From CAZMZW01 sp963802275 (GTDB taxonomy: Bacteria > Chloroflexota > Anaerolineae > Anaerolineales > Anaerolineaceae), in contig CAWDIB010000005.1 in the NCBI GenBank assembly GCA_963802275.1, positions 62,001 through 126,000 on the forward strand: 64,000 nt of DNA. Direction: 5' to 3'. This document shows, one piece after another, positions 24,927 through 34,734 of this stretch (within the stretch, counting starts at the first letter, position 1; every line of letters begins with the position of its first letter). Both the position numbers and the translations under genes were made by a program. The notes under the pieces were generated by a model. That model had not been told where the DNA came from and made no database searches. It worked only from the letters and a program-made list of their open reading frames with translations.

Positions 24927-27030
24927 ATTCCAATTAAACCCCGATCAACAGAAATTAGTGCAGATGGATCCCGCAAGGAAGATCTTTCTTTGCGGTCCAG
25001 CGGGCGGCGGAAAGACCACGGCCGTCATAGCCAGGCTGGAGAATCTGTTCGGCAAAGGACTATCAGCCGATTCCTTTCTGATATTGGTTCCCCAACGCAC
25101 GCTGGCCAAACCCTACTATGATTTTTCTTTGGGAAGGAAATTCGTTTTCAAGGGTGAGCCCACCATCCTCACCCTGGGCGGTCTGGCGCGGCGCATGGAT
25201 GATCTATTTTGGCCGCTGGCAGCGGGCGAATGCGGTTTCGAATCCACCGTCCTGCCGCCCACTTTTTTGACCATCGAGACAGCCCAGTATTTTCTCGCAA
25301 AGGTGATAGAGCCCCTGCTGGCCAAAGGTTACTTCAGCGGCATCAACATCGAGCGCAACCGCCTGGCGGGCCAGATCCTGGACAATATGAACAAGGCCGC
25401 CGTCATCGGCTTTCCCCTGGAGGAGATCGCATCCCGATTGAAGGATGGCAGCCCGCAGGAAATCGGTCTGTGGGCGGCTTTTCAACAGGCGCAGGAATGT
25501 GCACTGCTTTTCCGTGAATACTGCCTGAAATACAACCTGCTGGATTACTCGCTGCAAATGGAAGTGTTCCTCAAACATCTGTGGCCGACGACCATTTGCC
25601 GCGATCATCTTCTTCAAAAATATCAGCACCTGGTTTACGACAATGTGGAAGAGGATGTGCCGGCCGCGCATGACTGGGTGCGCAACTGGGCGGACAAGTT
25701 GGAATCCCTTTTACTGGTCTATGACGAAAATGGCGGTTTCCGCACCTTTCTCGGCGCAGATGCCGAAAGCGGCAGGAACCTCGCCTACATCTGTGAGGAA
25801 CAAGTGGTTTTTCAACAGACCTATACCTCCTCAGCAGGAATGCAAACCCTGAACAAAGTTTTGCGTGAAAACATCCTGCTGACCTCCAAGCCCCAGCCCC
25901 AGGTTGAAGTTTTCGAGCAGTTTACCTTTCAACAATTCAATTTTTATCCGGAAATGATCGAGGAAGTCTGTCTCGAGGTTCGCCAGTTGATTGAAACCGG
26001 GGAATCCCCCGGAGATTTTGTCATTTTATCCCCATTTTTATCAGATTCGCTTCTCTTTTCGCTCACAACTAGACTGAACGATCATCAAATTCCCTCCTAC
26101 TCCGCCAGGCCATCGCGTGCCCTCGTACGGGAACCGGTCATCCATTGCCTGGTGGCTTTTGCCAAACTAGCCAATCCCAACCTGCAATTGTCAATGGATG
26201 CCATTGAGATGAGACAGGCATTGATGACCGCCATTGAAGGGATGGATGCTGTCCGCGCGCAATTGATCTGCAAAACATTGTTCAACGAACGGCATCCCGA
26301 TACCGGGTTGGGTTCATTTAATAATTTGAAAGGGGAATTACCAGAAAGGATAACTTACCTTTTCGGGGAAAAAGTGGAAAAGATCAGATCCTGGCTCAAT
26401 GACTATAAAGAAGGAGAGGTCCTGCCTTTATTTGGTTTCTGGAGCCGCCTTTTTGGCGAGGTGCTTTCCCAGCCGGGCTTTGGCTTTCACCAGGATTTCA
26501 ATGCCGCCGAACTCACCGCCAGGCTGATCCTGTCCGCCAAACGTTTCCGGCAGTTGATGCTTCCACTGCCTGGATTCAATGAAATCGATTGCGGCCGTGA
26601 ATACATCGCCTTGTTGCAGTCGGGTCTGCTTGGTGCCTTATTCTTTGAAGCGGGCGAGCATCCGCAAGCGGTACTGATTGCCCCGGCGTTCACCTACTTA
26701 ATGACCAACCGGGCCGTCAAGTACCAATTCTGGCTGGATATTGGCAGCAACGGCTGGTGGGAGCGGCTCAATCAGCCCCTCACCCACCCCTACGTGCTCA
26801 GCCGGCACTGGCCAGGTGGCAAACCCTGGCAGGACAGCGATGAAATCAAAGCCAACCAGGTCACATTGGCCAGGTTGGTGGATGGCCTGCTCAGCCGTTG
26901 CAGCCGGCATCTTTACCTCTACATGGCGGGCATGGATGACCAGGGGCGTGAACAGCGCAACCAGCTTTTACAGGCGTTCAACCTGCTCTACCGCCGGGCT
27001 AACCGGGAGAAGGTGGACCACCATGTTTAA
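24919..27030 (+). CDS. AddB-like helicase-fold subunit without nuclease domain
   Basis: The 703-residue protein begins with a superfamily-1 ATPase start: LNPDQQKLVQMDPARKIFLC, then the Walker A GPAGGGKTTAV (about 27-37). I do not find a good DExx motif or the later helicase motifs, so unwinding activity is doubtful. This fits AddB, whose helicase fold is mostly inactive and scans for Chi-like sites. AddB normally carries a C-terminal iron-sulfur nuclease; here that domain is absent and appears as a separate gene at 29248. It overlaps msrQ upstream and the UvrD-like helicase downstream. Confidence 0.7.
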   Translation: MPEFQLNPDQQKLVQMDPARKIFLCGPAGGGKTTAVIARLENLFGKGLSADSFLILVPQRTLAKPYYDFSLGRKFVFKGEPTILTLGGLARRMDDLFWPLAAGECGFESTVLPPTFLTIETAQYFLAKVIEPLLAKGYFSGINIERNRLAGQILDNMNKAAVIGFPLEEIASRLKDGSPQEIGLWAAFQQAQECALLFREYCLKYNLLDYSLQMEVFLKHLWPTTICRDHLLQKYQHLVYDNVEEDVPAAHDWVRNWADKLESLLLVYDENGGFRTFLGADAESGRNLAYICEEQVVFQQTYTSSAGMQTLNKVLRENILLTSKPQPQVEVFEQFTFQQFNFYPEMIEEVCLEVRQLIETGESPGDFVILSPFLSDSLLFSLTTRLNDHQIPSYSARPSRALVREPVIHCLVAFAKLANPNLQLSMDAIEMRQALMTAIEGMDAVRAQLICKTLFNERHPDTGLGSFNNLKGELPERITYLFGEKVEKIRSWLNDYKEGEVLPLFGFWSRLFGEVLSQPGFGFHQDFNAAELTARLILSAKRFRQLMLPLPGFNEIDCGREYIALLQSGLLGALFFEAGEHPQAVLIAPAFTYLMTNRAVKYQFWLDIGSNGWWERLNQPLTHPYVLSRHWPGGKPWQDSDEIKANQVTLARLVDGLLSRCSRHLYLYMAGMDDQGREQRNQLLQAFNLLYRRANREKVDHHV

Positions 27031-29264
27031 AGCCCGCCCGAACCAGGCAGAGATCATCAGTTTCCAGAGAGGCCGCATGGGGGTGTCGGCTGTACCCGGC
27101 AGCGGCAAGACCCATACCCTCTCGCGCCTGGCAGCCAACCTGATCGCCGAAAACCGAATTAATGATGACCAGGAGGTGTTGATCGTCACATTGGTGAATT
27201 CCTCGGTGGATAATTTTTCACAAAGGATCAATAAATTCATCCGTGAATACAACCTGCTCCCCAATTTTGGTTACCGGGTGCGCACCCTGCATGGGTTGGC
27301 CCATGACATCGTGAAAGAACGGCCTTCATTGGTACAGCTTGAGGAGCATTTTGAGATTGCCGATGAAACAGAAACTCAGGAGATCATCGATCAAATTTGC
27401 ACCCACTGGTTGAAAACAAACCCATCCTTTGTGGAACAATATAAGAATGAGTCCATCTCCAACCATGGCAGTGGAATGGTGAAACAGGGATGGGAGAGGC
27501 TGGTGACCGACATTGCCGGCAGCTTCATCCGTCAGGCCAAGGATATGGAATATACCATAGAGGACATGCGCAACCTGGTCAGCAGGAAAAAGATATCTTC
27601 CCCATTTATGGATCTTGGCTTGCATGCTTATAGCGAATACCAACGGGCACTTTCATTCCGGGGAGCGGTGGATTTTGAAGACCTCATCCGCCTGGCGATC
27701 AAGGCACTGAAAGCCGACCCGGCATTTCTTGAGCGCTTATCCCGCCGCTGGCCGTACATCCTTGAGGATGAAGCCCAGGACAGCAGCATGCTGCAGGAAA
27801 AGATATTGCGCCTGCTGGCGGATGCCGGCAGTGCCTGGGTGCGAGTTGGCGACCCCAACCAGGCCATCTACGAGACCTTTACCACCGCCAGCCCGCGGTT
27901 TTTGAAGAAATTCATGCAGGATGAAGGCGTGCAGGGTCGCAGCCTGCCACACTCCGGTCGTTCCACGCTGAGCATCATTGACCTTGCCAATCATCTGATT
28001 TGTTGGACCAATGACGCCCACCCCGTAAATGAAATCCGTGACGCACTGACACCCCCGCTGATCGAACCCACCCCCGAAGGCGATCCGCAGCCGAATCCAG
28101 CGGATCAACCGGATGACATCCATTTGTACCTGGTCAAGCAGGAACCAGCCGAGGAAATTCAATCCATCGTGCGCTCATTAAAGAAAATCCTGGCGGCTGA
28201 TAAGGAAAAAACCATCGCCATCCTGGTTCCGCGTAATGATCGCGGCGCTGAAATGGTGGGCGCATTGCAGGCTGCCGGCATCGAGTACCTGGAATTGCTG
28301 CACACCAGCAATACCACCCGCAAAGCCGCCCGGATGCTGGGCAAGGTGCTGCAATTCATGGCTGATCCTACCAAACCATCAGCGCTGGCCGAGTTATTTA
28401 GCAACTATGCTGATTATGTAACTGATAAAGGCAAAAAGGATGAGCGAATTCAGCAGATCAGCAGGATACTTCAGAAGCTGGACAAGATGGAAGATTTCAT
28501 CGCCCCGATGCCCACCAGCAATGTCCTGGAGAAAATTCGGGAAGGCCTTCAGGATCCTTTTATGGTGGATATCCTAAGCAACTTTCAGGAAAAGGTCCAT
28601 TTCTGGCAGAAGGCATCCCTGCTGCCGATAGACCAGTTCATCCTGACCATCGCCATGACCGTCTTCACCCAACGCCGCCGACCTGGCCACCGCTTACAAG
28701 ATCGCCAATTTCCTGGAGCGCAACCAGAAGCTCCACCCGGAATGGAACTTCAATGATTTCACCACCCAATTGAATGCCATTGCCGCCAACCGCATCCGCA
28801 TGTCCGGCTTTTCGGATGAAGATATTGGCTTTGACCCTGACCTGTACAAAGGCAAGGTCATTGTCTCCACCATCCACAAGGCCAAGGGCCTGGAATGGGA
28901 CCGCGTATATCTCCTGTCGGTCAATAATTACGACTTCCCATCTTTCGAAGAAAAGGATGAATACATCGCCGAGCGCTGGTTCATCCGCGATGATCTCAAT
29001 CTCCAGGCGGAAAACCTGGCTCAATTGAAAGCCCTGGCTGAACAAGCCGACGATGAAAAGAACAGCTTGGAAGGACGGGCAACAGAACAAGCCCGGCTGG
29101 ATTATTGCGCGGAGCGGTTGCGGCTGCTTTTCGTGGGTATCACCCGCGCGCGCAAGGAGCTGATCCTCACCTGGAATACCGGGCGGCACGGACAATGCCA
29201 CCCCGCCCTGGCATTTCAAGAATTGGCCCGTTTTTGGAAGGAAAAACATGGAACTGCCGGATAA
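27023..29264 (+). CDS. UvrD/AddA-like DNA helicase, frameshifted
   Basis: This is a superfamily-1A helicase of about 745 residues once the frame is repaired. Motifs in order: AVPGSGKTH (Walker A, about 23-31), YRVRTLHGLAHDI (Ia), ILEDEAQDSS (II), RVGDPNQAIYETF (III), then in the second frame VIVSTIHKAKGLEWDRVYL (V) and LLFVGITRARKEL (VI). The two frames join if one C is dropped from CCC at 28668-28670 (TVFTNAADLATAYKIANFLE). No nuclease domain follows motif VI, unlike AddA. It overlaps both neighbours, so it is the motor of an AddAB-like machine. A sequencing error is the likeliest reason for the break. Confidence 0.85.
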
Positions 29265-30063
29265 ATTTCGCTTCAGCCAGAATAACCTGCAGGATTTCTC
29301 CGACTGCCCGCGCCGTTTTGAGTTGAAATACCTTTTAAAACAACAATGGCCGGCCGTGGTCAGCGAACCCATCCTGGAATTTGAGCAGCACCAGCAACTG
29401 GGCCGGTCATTCCATACCCTCATTCAGCGCCACCTGGCCGGCATTCCTGCGCAGGTATTGGAAGATTCCCTCACCGACCCGCTCCTGCATGGCTGGTGGA
29501 AAAATTACCTGGTTTTTATTGAGCAATTTAAAGAACATCAATGCCTGGCTGAAGTCACCAGGACGATCCCCTTTGCCGGTTACCACCTGACCGCCACCTT
29601 TGACTGCCTGGTGTTGGATGGCGATAATGGCATCACCATCCTGGACTGGAAAACGAGCCGTTTTAAGATGCCCGCTAAAACCCTTGCCAATCGAATTCAA
29701 AGCCAGGTTTATCCATTTATTTGTTACGAAACATACAAGGATGAGCTGCCGGCGGAAAACATCACCTTAATTTATTGGTTCCCGGAATATCCTGATGAAC
29801 CTGTAAAGTTTTCCTATTCATCCAACCAGCACAAAGAAGCGGGCATTCTATTACACGAACTGGTTAAATCAATCACCGACAACGAACCAGGTGGTTTCCC
29901 TTTGACCGATAATGAAAAAACTTGTCAGTATTGCGCGTACCGTTCTCTGTGCAACCGCGGGGTGAAAGCCGGTTCCATGGCGGATGCTGCTGCGATGCAA
30001 ACCGATCTTACTTCTCAATTAGATGGTTTGGACTTCAATTCCATTGAGGAAATCCAGTTTTGA
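29248..30063 (+). CDS. PD-(D/E)XK nuclease with iron-sulfur cysteines (RecB/AddB type)
   Basis: The 271-residue protein is a stand-alone nuclease of the RecB/Cas4/AddB clan. It has FSDCPRRFELKYLL at the N-terminus (Cys20), GRSFHTLIQRH, ATFDCLVLDGDNGITILDWKTSR (split Asp and DxK core near residues 115-137), QSQVYPFICYE, and a C-terminal CQYCAYRSLC cluster (about 228-237). Cys20 plus these three match the four-cysteine iron-sulfur staple of AddB nucleases. It overlaps the helicase end by 17 bases and recJ by four, so it probably supplies the missing nuclease of the two helicase-fold proteins upstream. Confidence 0.87.
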   Translation: MELPDKFRFSQNNLQDFSDCPRRFELKYLLKQQWPAVVSEPILEFEQHQQLGRSFHTLIQRHLAGIPAQVLEDSLTDPLLHGWWKNYLVFIEQFKEHQCLAEVTRTIPFAGYHLTATFDCLVLDGDNGITILDWKTSRFKMPAKTLANRIQSQVYPFICYETYKDELPAENITLIYWFPEYPDEPVKFSYSSNQHKEAGILLHELVKSITDNEPGGFPLTDNEKTCQYCAYRSLCNRGVKAGSMADAAAMQTDLTSQLDGLDFNSIEEIQF

Positions 30064-32375
30064 TCAAAACAGGAAAAACATGGGTTCTGCCTGAAAAAGT
30101 CCATTTACCGGAATCCATCGCCCAATTATTCCCCGATCACCATTTCCTGGCGCAGGCAGTCTTTACACGCGGCATTACGGATGCTGCCAAGGCAGCTGCT
30201 TTCTTAGACCCCAACCAATACCAACCCACATCCCCCGATGCTTTTGCTGATATGGAAAAAGCGGTTGAACGAATTGAGCTAGCAATCCGCCGCGGAGAAC
30301 GGATCGGTATCTGGGGCGATTTCGATGTGGACGGGCAGACTTCCACCGCGCTCCTGGTTTCCTGCCTGAGGTACCCTGGGAAGCTGATGTGGAATTTCCA
30401 TATCCCAATCCGTGCATCTGAAAGTCATGGGATAAAAACTGATTACCTTGGGGAATTTCTTCAAAAAGGCATTCGCCTGCTGATCAGCTGTGACACAGGC
30501 ATTACTGCTGTTGAGGCAGTCTCGGCAGCCAATGCCGCTGGGGTGGATGTCATCATAACCGACCATCACAGTCTTACTGACGAGCTCCCACCTGCGTATG
30601 CCATCATCAATCCCAACCTGCTGGCGGCTGACCATCCATTCAGCGCCCTCAGCGGAGTCGGGACGGCCTATCAATTGGCGCGCGCCCTCCTGGAATTTAA
30701 AGGCAAAGCGCAATTGGCTGACCAGCTTTTAGACCTGGTAGCGCTGGGCACGGTGGCGGATTTGGCGACCTTGAATGCTGAAAATCGTTACCTGGTACAA
30801 AAAGGTCTGCAATCATTAAGGGAAAACAAGCGCAAAGGCCTGGGTGAATTACTCACCCTGGCTGCCACTGACCCGACTCGGTTGACCGAAGAGCAAATCG
30901 GTTTTGTCATCGCGCCGCGCATGAACGCCATCGGGCGGCTGGGGGATGCCAACAGCATGGTGGAATTCCTGCTCACAGATAATGAAACAAGAGCGAAGGA
31001 ATTTGCAATTGAACTTGAAAATCTGAATTTTGAGCGAAAGATGGCCGTGGATAGTGTATTTAAGGGCGCCATCCGGCAGTGGCAGGATAATGTGGAATGG
31101 ATGGATCAGCCGGTGCTGGTGCTGGCTGATTCCCATTGGGAAGCCGGTGTAAATGGCATCGTTGCCAGCCGCCTGGTGAATCAACTGGCGAAGCCTTCGC
31201 TGATCATCACTAAGGGGAGCAATGGAATCGCCCATGGTTCTGCCAGGTCAGTGGCAGGAGTGGACATCATCCAATTGATCAGCGGGCAGAAAGATTTATT
31301 AATGAGCTTTGGCGGTCATCCGATGGCGGCCGGATTTGCCCTTACAAACGAGCACATTGCTCAATTTCGTGATCGCATTAATATCGATTGCCAAAACACC
31401 TACGGGAAATTACTGCTGCAAAATGAATTGAGTATCGATGCTCTTTATCCCCTCAGTTCCATCGATGAGGTCCTGGCAGAGGATATTGAAAAGTTGGCGC
31501 CCTTTGGTCCTGGGAATCCCCGCATCGTTCTAACCTCCCGTCAGGCGAAAATTCTGAAACATTCAGCCATCGGGAAAAACAAGGAGCATCTAAAAATCAA
31601 TGTACAGGATTCATCCGGCGCCAGCCAGGAGCTGATTTGGTGGCAGGGAGAAGAAACCTTCCTCCCGGATGGCGAATTTGACCTTGCCTACTCCATCCGT
31701 GCCCATGACTATCAAGGCAGGAGAACCGCACAGTTGGAATGGCTGGACTGGCGCGAATCCACCTGCGAAGAAATCAGCATAACAACCACCTCTTCCAAAG
31801 TTGTTGATTGCCGAACATTTTCCATTAACCAGGTTCAGGAAAAGCTGGCTTCCATCCAGGATAAGAATTCAATCATCTGGTTGGAAGGAATCAAATGGGA
31901 AGGCGTGAATACCCGCAACCGAATCCAATTATCAAATGCTGATCTCCTCGTAATCTTATCAATCCCCCCGGCGAAGTCTGTCCTTCGGGAAGCATTGGAG
32001 AAGGTCAAGCCCAAGGAGGTTTGGTTGGGAGGGGTTAACCCTGGAATGGATGAAAAGAATGTATTTTTAAAGAGACTCGCCGGGTTATTAAAACATGCCC
32101 TGAATCAAAAGGATGGTATTCTAGACTTAGAAATTCTGGCTGCAATGACATCACAAACAATTGATGCAGCCTTGCTCGGCACACAATTATTGGCTGCACA
32201 GGGTCAAATCGTGATTGAAGATTCAACAGACCGGCAGCTCAAGATTGGCAAAGGCGGCCAAAAAGACAAGTTAAAAGAGCTACAAATTTCTATGGACTTG
32301 GAAAAAGTTTTACAGGAAAGCGCACCGTTTCGCCGATTTTACCTTGCTGCCGATGTTTCTCAAATACTAACATGA
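30060..32375 (+). CDS. recJ: single-stranded-DNA exonuclease RecJ
   Basis: The 771-residue protein is a DHH/DHHA1 exonuclease that degrades 5'-ended single strands in recombination and mismatch repair. The DHH motifs are IGIWGDFDVDGQTSTALL and VIITDHHSLTDELPPAY, followed by NPNLLAADHPFSALSGVGTA. The DHHA1 region has GIVASRLVNQLAKPSLIIT and SFGGHPMAAGFAL. The C-terminal part (about 460-771) includes an OB domain and a less conserved tail. It is the last gene of the overlapping run that begins with the lipoprotein. Confidence 0.95.
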   Translation: MIKTGKTWVLPEKVHLPESIAQLFPDHHFLAQAVFTRGITDAAKAAAFLDPNQYQPTSPDAFADMEKAVERIELAIRRGERIGIWGDFDVDGQTSTALLVSCLRYPGKLMWNFHIPIRASESHGIKTDYLGEFLQKGIRLLISCDTGITAVEAVSAANAAGVDVIITDHHSLTDELPPAYAIINPNLLAADHPFSALSGVGTAYQLARALLEFKGKAQLADQLLDLVALGTVADLATLNAENRYLVQKGLQSLRENKRKGLGELLTLAATDPTRLTEEQIGFVIAPRMNAIGRLGDANSMVEFLLTDNETRAKEFAIELENLNFERKMAVDSVFKGAIRQWQDNVEWMDQPVLVLADSHWEAGVNGIVASRLVNQLAKPSLIITKGSNGIAHGSARSVAGVDIIQLISGQKDLLMSFGGHPMAAGFALTNEHIAQFRDRINIDCQNTYGKLLLQNELSIDALYPLSSIDEVLAEDIEKLAPFGPGNPRIVLTSRQAKILKHSAIGKNKEHLKINVQDSSGASQELIWWQGEETFLPDGEFDLAYSIRAHDYQGRRTAQLEWLDWRESTCEEISITTTSSKVVDCRTFSINQVQEKLASIQDKNSIIWLEGIKWEGVNTRNRIQLSNADLLVILSIPPAKSVLREALEKVKPKEVWLGGVNPGMDEKNVFLKRLAGLLKHALNQKDGILDLEILAAMTSQTIDAALLGTQLLAAQGQIVIEDSTDRQLKIGKGGQKDKLKELQISMDLEKVLQESAPFRRFYLAADVSQILT

Positions 32376-32420
32376 TAATTCTTATCCGATTCTTCATAAT
32401 TCATTCATTTATGAGCTTGG

Positions 32421-32426
32421 TATAAT
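32421..32426 (+). promoter_or_regulatory. extended -10 box of leaderless L,D-transpeptidase gene
   Basis: TGG-TATAAT is followed by eight bases and the ATG at 32435, with no Shine-Dalgarno sequence, so the transcript likely starts at the start codon. Confidence 0.6.
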
Positions 32427-32434
32427 CCACCAAA

Positions 32435-33454
32435 ATGGATCAAAAAATCAGCCGCAGGGATTTCATCCGCCTTATCAGCCTGGGTTCAGCCGCCTTGGCC
32501 ATTCCACCTATCCAACACTTCTACCCAACGACAGAATTCGGCCGGGTGACGGCGGAATCCCTCAGCGTGCATTCACAACCGAACGATAAAAGCCGCATCA
32601 TTTCGCAGCGTTACCGGGATAACATCCTTAATATCTATCAGGAAGTGGAGTCGGAATTCGGCCCGGGTTACAACCCGATCTGGTTCCGCGTTTGGGGCGG
32701 CTATATTCATAGTGGATTTGTGCAAAAAGTTCATTATCGTTTGAACACGGTTGCGGAAAGTCTTCCCAAACAGGGCAAATATGCCGAAGTGACCGTCCCT
32801 TTCAGTCAGTCCTACCAATTGAAGGCCAATGGCAAATGGGAAAAACTTTACAATCTTTATTTCACCTCAGTCCATCCTGTATTTGGTGTCAAAGAAGGTC
32901 CGGATGGACAGCCCTGGTATGAGATCCGTGACAGCCTGGTGACGCTATCCTATTACATACCGGCTGCCCATATGCATGTGATCGAAGCTGAGGAAATCAG
33001 CCCCATTTCAGCCAATGTCAAAGCGGAGTTGAAGAGAATTGAAATTTCCATCGACCAACAGCAATTGACCGCTTATGAAGGCGACAAGGTGGTCAAGCAG
33101 GTAAGGGTATCCACCGGGCGGCCATATCTAAATAAAGATCCAAACCTGATTCCAACCGATACGCCCAGGGGTGACTTCCAAATTCGGCACAAGCGTCCCT
33201 CAGTGCACATGGGTGATGGGACCATCCGCTCGGATGCCGAAGCATACGAACTGCCGGGCGTGCCCTGGGTGTCTTATATTGAAAGCTCCACCGGCGTGGC
33301 CATTCACGGCACCTACTGGCACAACAATTACGGGGTCACCATGAGCCACGGTTGTATTAATATGCTTTCTGAAGATTCAAAATGGGTTTACCGCTGGACA
33401 ACACCCGAACCAAATGGTCCTGTCATTTACCGCACCCCGGTCAAAGTCTACTAA
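32435..33454 (+). CDS. L,D-transpeptidase (YkuD) with Tat-type signal
   Basis: The 339-residue protein starts with a twin-arginine signal (SRRDFIRLISLGSAALAIP). An SH3-like region follows (SLSVHSQPNDKSRIISQRY), then the YkuD domain in the C-terminal 150 residues with RIEISIDQQQLTAYEGDKVV, GVAIHGTYWHNNYG and the catalytic SHGCINM. It probably forms 3-3 cross-links in peptidoglycan or attaches proteins to it, outside the membrane. Its end overlaps the converging hemW by four bases. Confidence 0.9.
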   Translation: MDQKISRRDFIRLISLGSAALAIPPIQHFYPTTEFGRVTAESLSVHSQPNDKSRIISQRYRDNILNIYQEVESEFGPGYNPIWFRVWGGYIHSGFVQKVHYRLNTVAESLPKQGKYAEVTVPFSQSYQLKANGKWEKLYNLYFTSVHPVFGVKEGPDGQPWYEIRDSLVTLSYYIPAAHMHVIEAEEISPISANVKAELKRIEISIDQQQLTAYEGDKVVKQVRVSTGRPYLNKDPNLIPTDTPRGDFQIRHKRPSVHMGDGTIRSDAEAYELPGVPWVSYIESSTGVAIHGTYWHNNYGVTMSHGCINMLSEDSKWVYRWTTPEPNGPVIYRTPVKVY

Positions 33455-34659
33455 TCAACAAAATACATAAAGACCTGGTTTCCCATCAAGCAGCCGCGCT
33501 TGGTCAGGCACAGATGGTCTTTTTTCGCGCCCCGCCATTCCACCAATCCCAGCTTGAGCAGTTCGGTTATCTCTTTTAAAAAGACATTGTGCATGGCAAC
33601 TCCAAACCGTTCTTCAAAACCAGGCGCGGACAAACCCTGCTCGAGCAGACGCAGCCCCATGAACATGGTTTCCTGCATCCGGATTCTTTGATTGAGATGT
33701 TGCATGTTTTTCCTGATGCCGGCAGTTGAATGCTCATCCATCTGGTCAATGGCATGGATGTATTCTTCTATCGTACACGGATTCTCCCAACGGAAGCCAT
33801 CATATAAGCCATGCGCACCAGCCCCCACGCCTATGTAGGGCAGATTCAACCAGTACTGCAGGTTGTGCTTGCAGATATTTCTTTCTTTGCCATCTTCGTC
33901 CGCCAAAGCCCAATTGGAAATTTCATAATGGGTATATTTTTCTTCATTTAGAAAGGAGATGGCATATTCATATAGATCCGCTGCCAGGTCATCGGGCTCT
34001 ACTGGCAACATCCCCTTCCTCCACCACTGCTCAAAACGGGTACCTTTTTCAATTGACAGTGAGTAGAGCGATAAATGTGCCGGCTTTAATGAAATGGCAA
34101 ACGCTAATGACTTTTTCCAGTCTGACATCGTCTGACCGGGCAACCCGAACATCAAATCCAGTGAAATGTTCTCAAAACCAGCCATCCGGGCTGATTTCAC
34201 CGTTTCGATGACATCCAGGGGTGTATGAATTCTGCCCAACAATCGAAGTTCTTCAGGAATTGCTGATTGCATGCCGATACTTAGCCGATTCCATCCCAAC
34301 ATATGGATTTCATCCAGGAATTTTGGCTGGATCGTACCGGGATTAACCTCCATGGTGATTTCCGGTTGAGAGGCCAATTTATAATTTGCTTGAATAACCT
34401 CCATGAGTTGATGATAAGCAGCTGCCGGAAGTACTGATGGGGTACCCCCGCCAAAAAAGATAGTGTGAATTTTCTCCCTGCATTGTTTCCCCATATACTT
34501 GATTTCATGAATAAGTGCATCCAGATATGCGGGTATCAAATGTTGCCGATTGGCGTATGTGTTAAAATCACAATAATGACAGCGCTGTATGCAAAACGGA
34601 ATATGAACATACAAGCTGACCAGCTTATTGGCATCAGAAAAAGATGGTTGTTCAGACAT
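33451..34659 (-). CDS. hemW: radical SAM heme chaperone HemW
   Basis: The 402-residue protein belongs to the HemN-like radical SAM family. The cluster motif is HIPFCIQRCHYCDFNTYAN (CxxxCxxC), followed by IFFGGGTPSVL and ITMEVNPGTI; the C-terminal region (GVGAGAHGLYDGFRWENP) is a HemW/HemN-like domain. It has HemW length and lacks the N-terminal extension of true oxygen-independent coproporphyrinogen oxidase, so heme insertion is the likely role. I choose the ATG at 34659, seven bases after GGTGAG; a TTG start at 34674 is possible. Confidence 0.9.
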   Translation of the reverse strand: MSEQPSFSDANKLVSLYVHIPFCIQRCHYCDFNTYANRQHLIPAYLDALIHEIKYMGKQCREKIHTIFFGGGTPSVLPAAAYHQLMEVIQANYKLASQPEITMEVNPGTIQPKFLDEIHMLGWNRLSIGMQSAIPEELRLLGRIHTPLDVIETVKSARMAGFENISLDLMFGLPGQTMSDWKKSLAFAISLKPAHLSLYSLSIEKGTRFEQWWRKGMLPVEPDDLAADLYEYAISFLNEEKYTHYEISNWALADEDGKERNICKHNLQYWLNLPYIGVGAGAHGLYDGFRWENPCTIEEYIHAIDQMDEHSTAGIRKNMQHLNQRIRMQETMFMGLRLLEQGLSAPGFEERFGVAMHNVFLKEITELLKLGLVEWRGAKKDHLCLTKRGCLMGNQVFMYFVD

Positions 34660-34684
34660 TGACAATCTCACCAAGTCGCGATGA

Positions 34685-34690
34685 TATAAT
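34685..34690 (+). promoter_or_regulatory. extended -10 box of LysM gene
   Basis: TGA-TATAAT lies about 44 bases before the ATG at 34735, in the gap between the divergent hemW and LysM genes. Confidence 0.45.
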
Positions 34691-34734
34691 AACCCGACTT
34701 TTTTAGTATATAAGGTAATGAATTTAATAACAAA

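Noticed and set aside
22496..32375. Idea that the lipoprotein to recJ run is a defence system
   Set aside because: The parts match ordinary oxidative-repair and DNA-end-processing families, and no toxin, sensor or phage-related gene is present.
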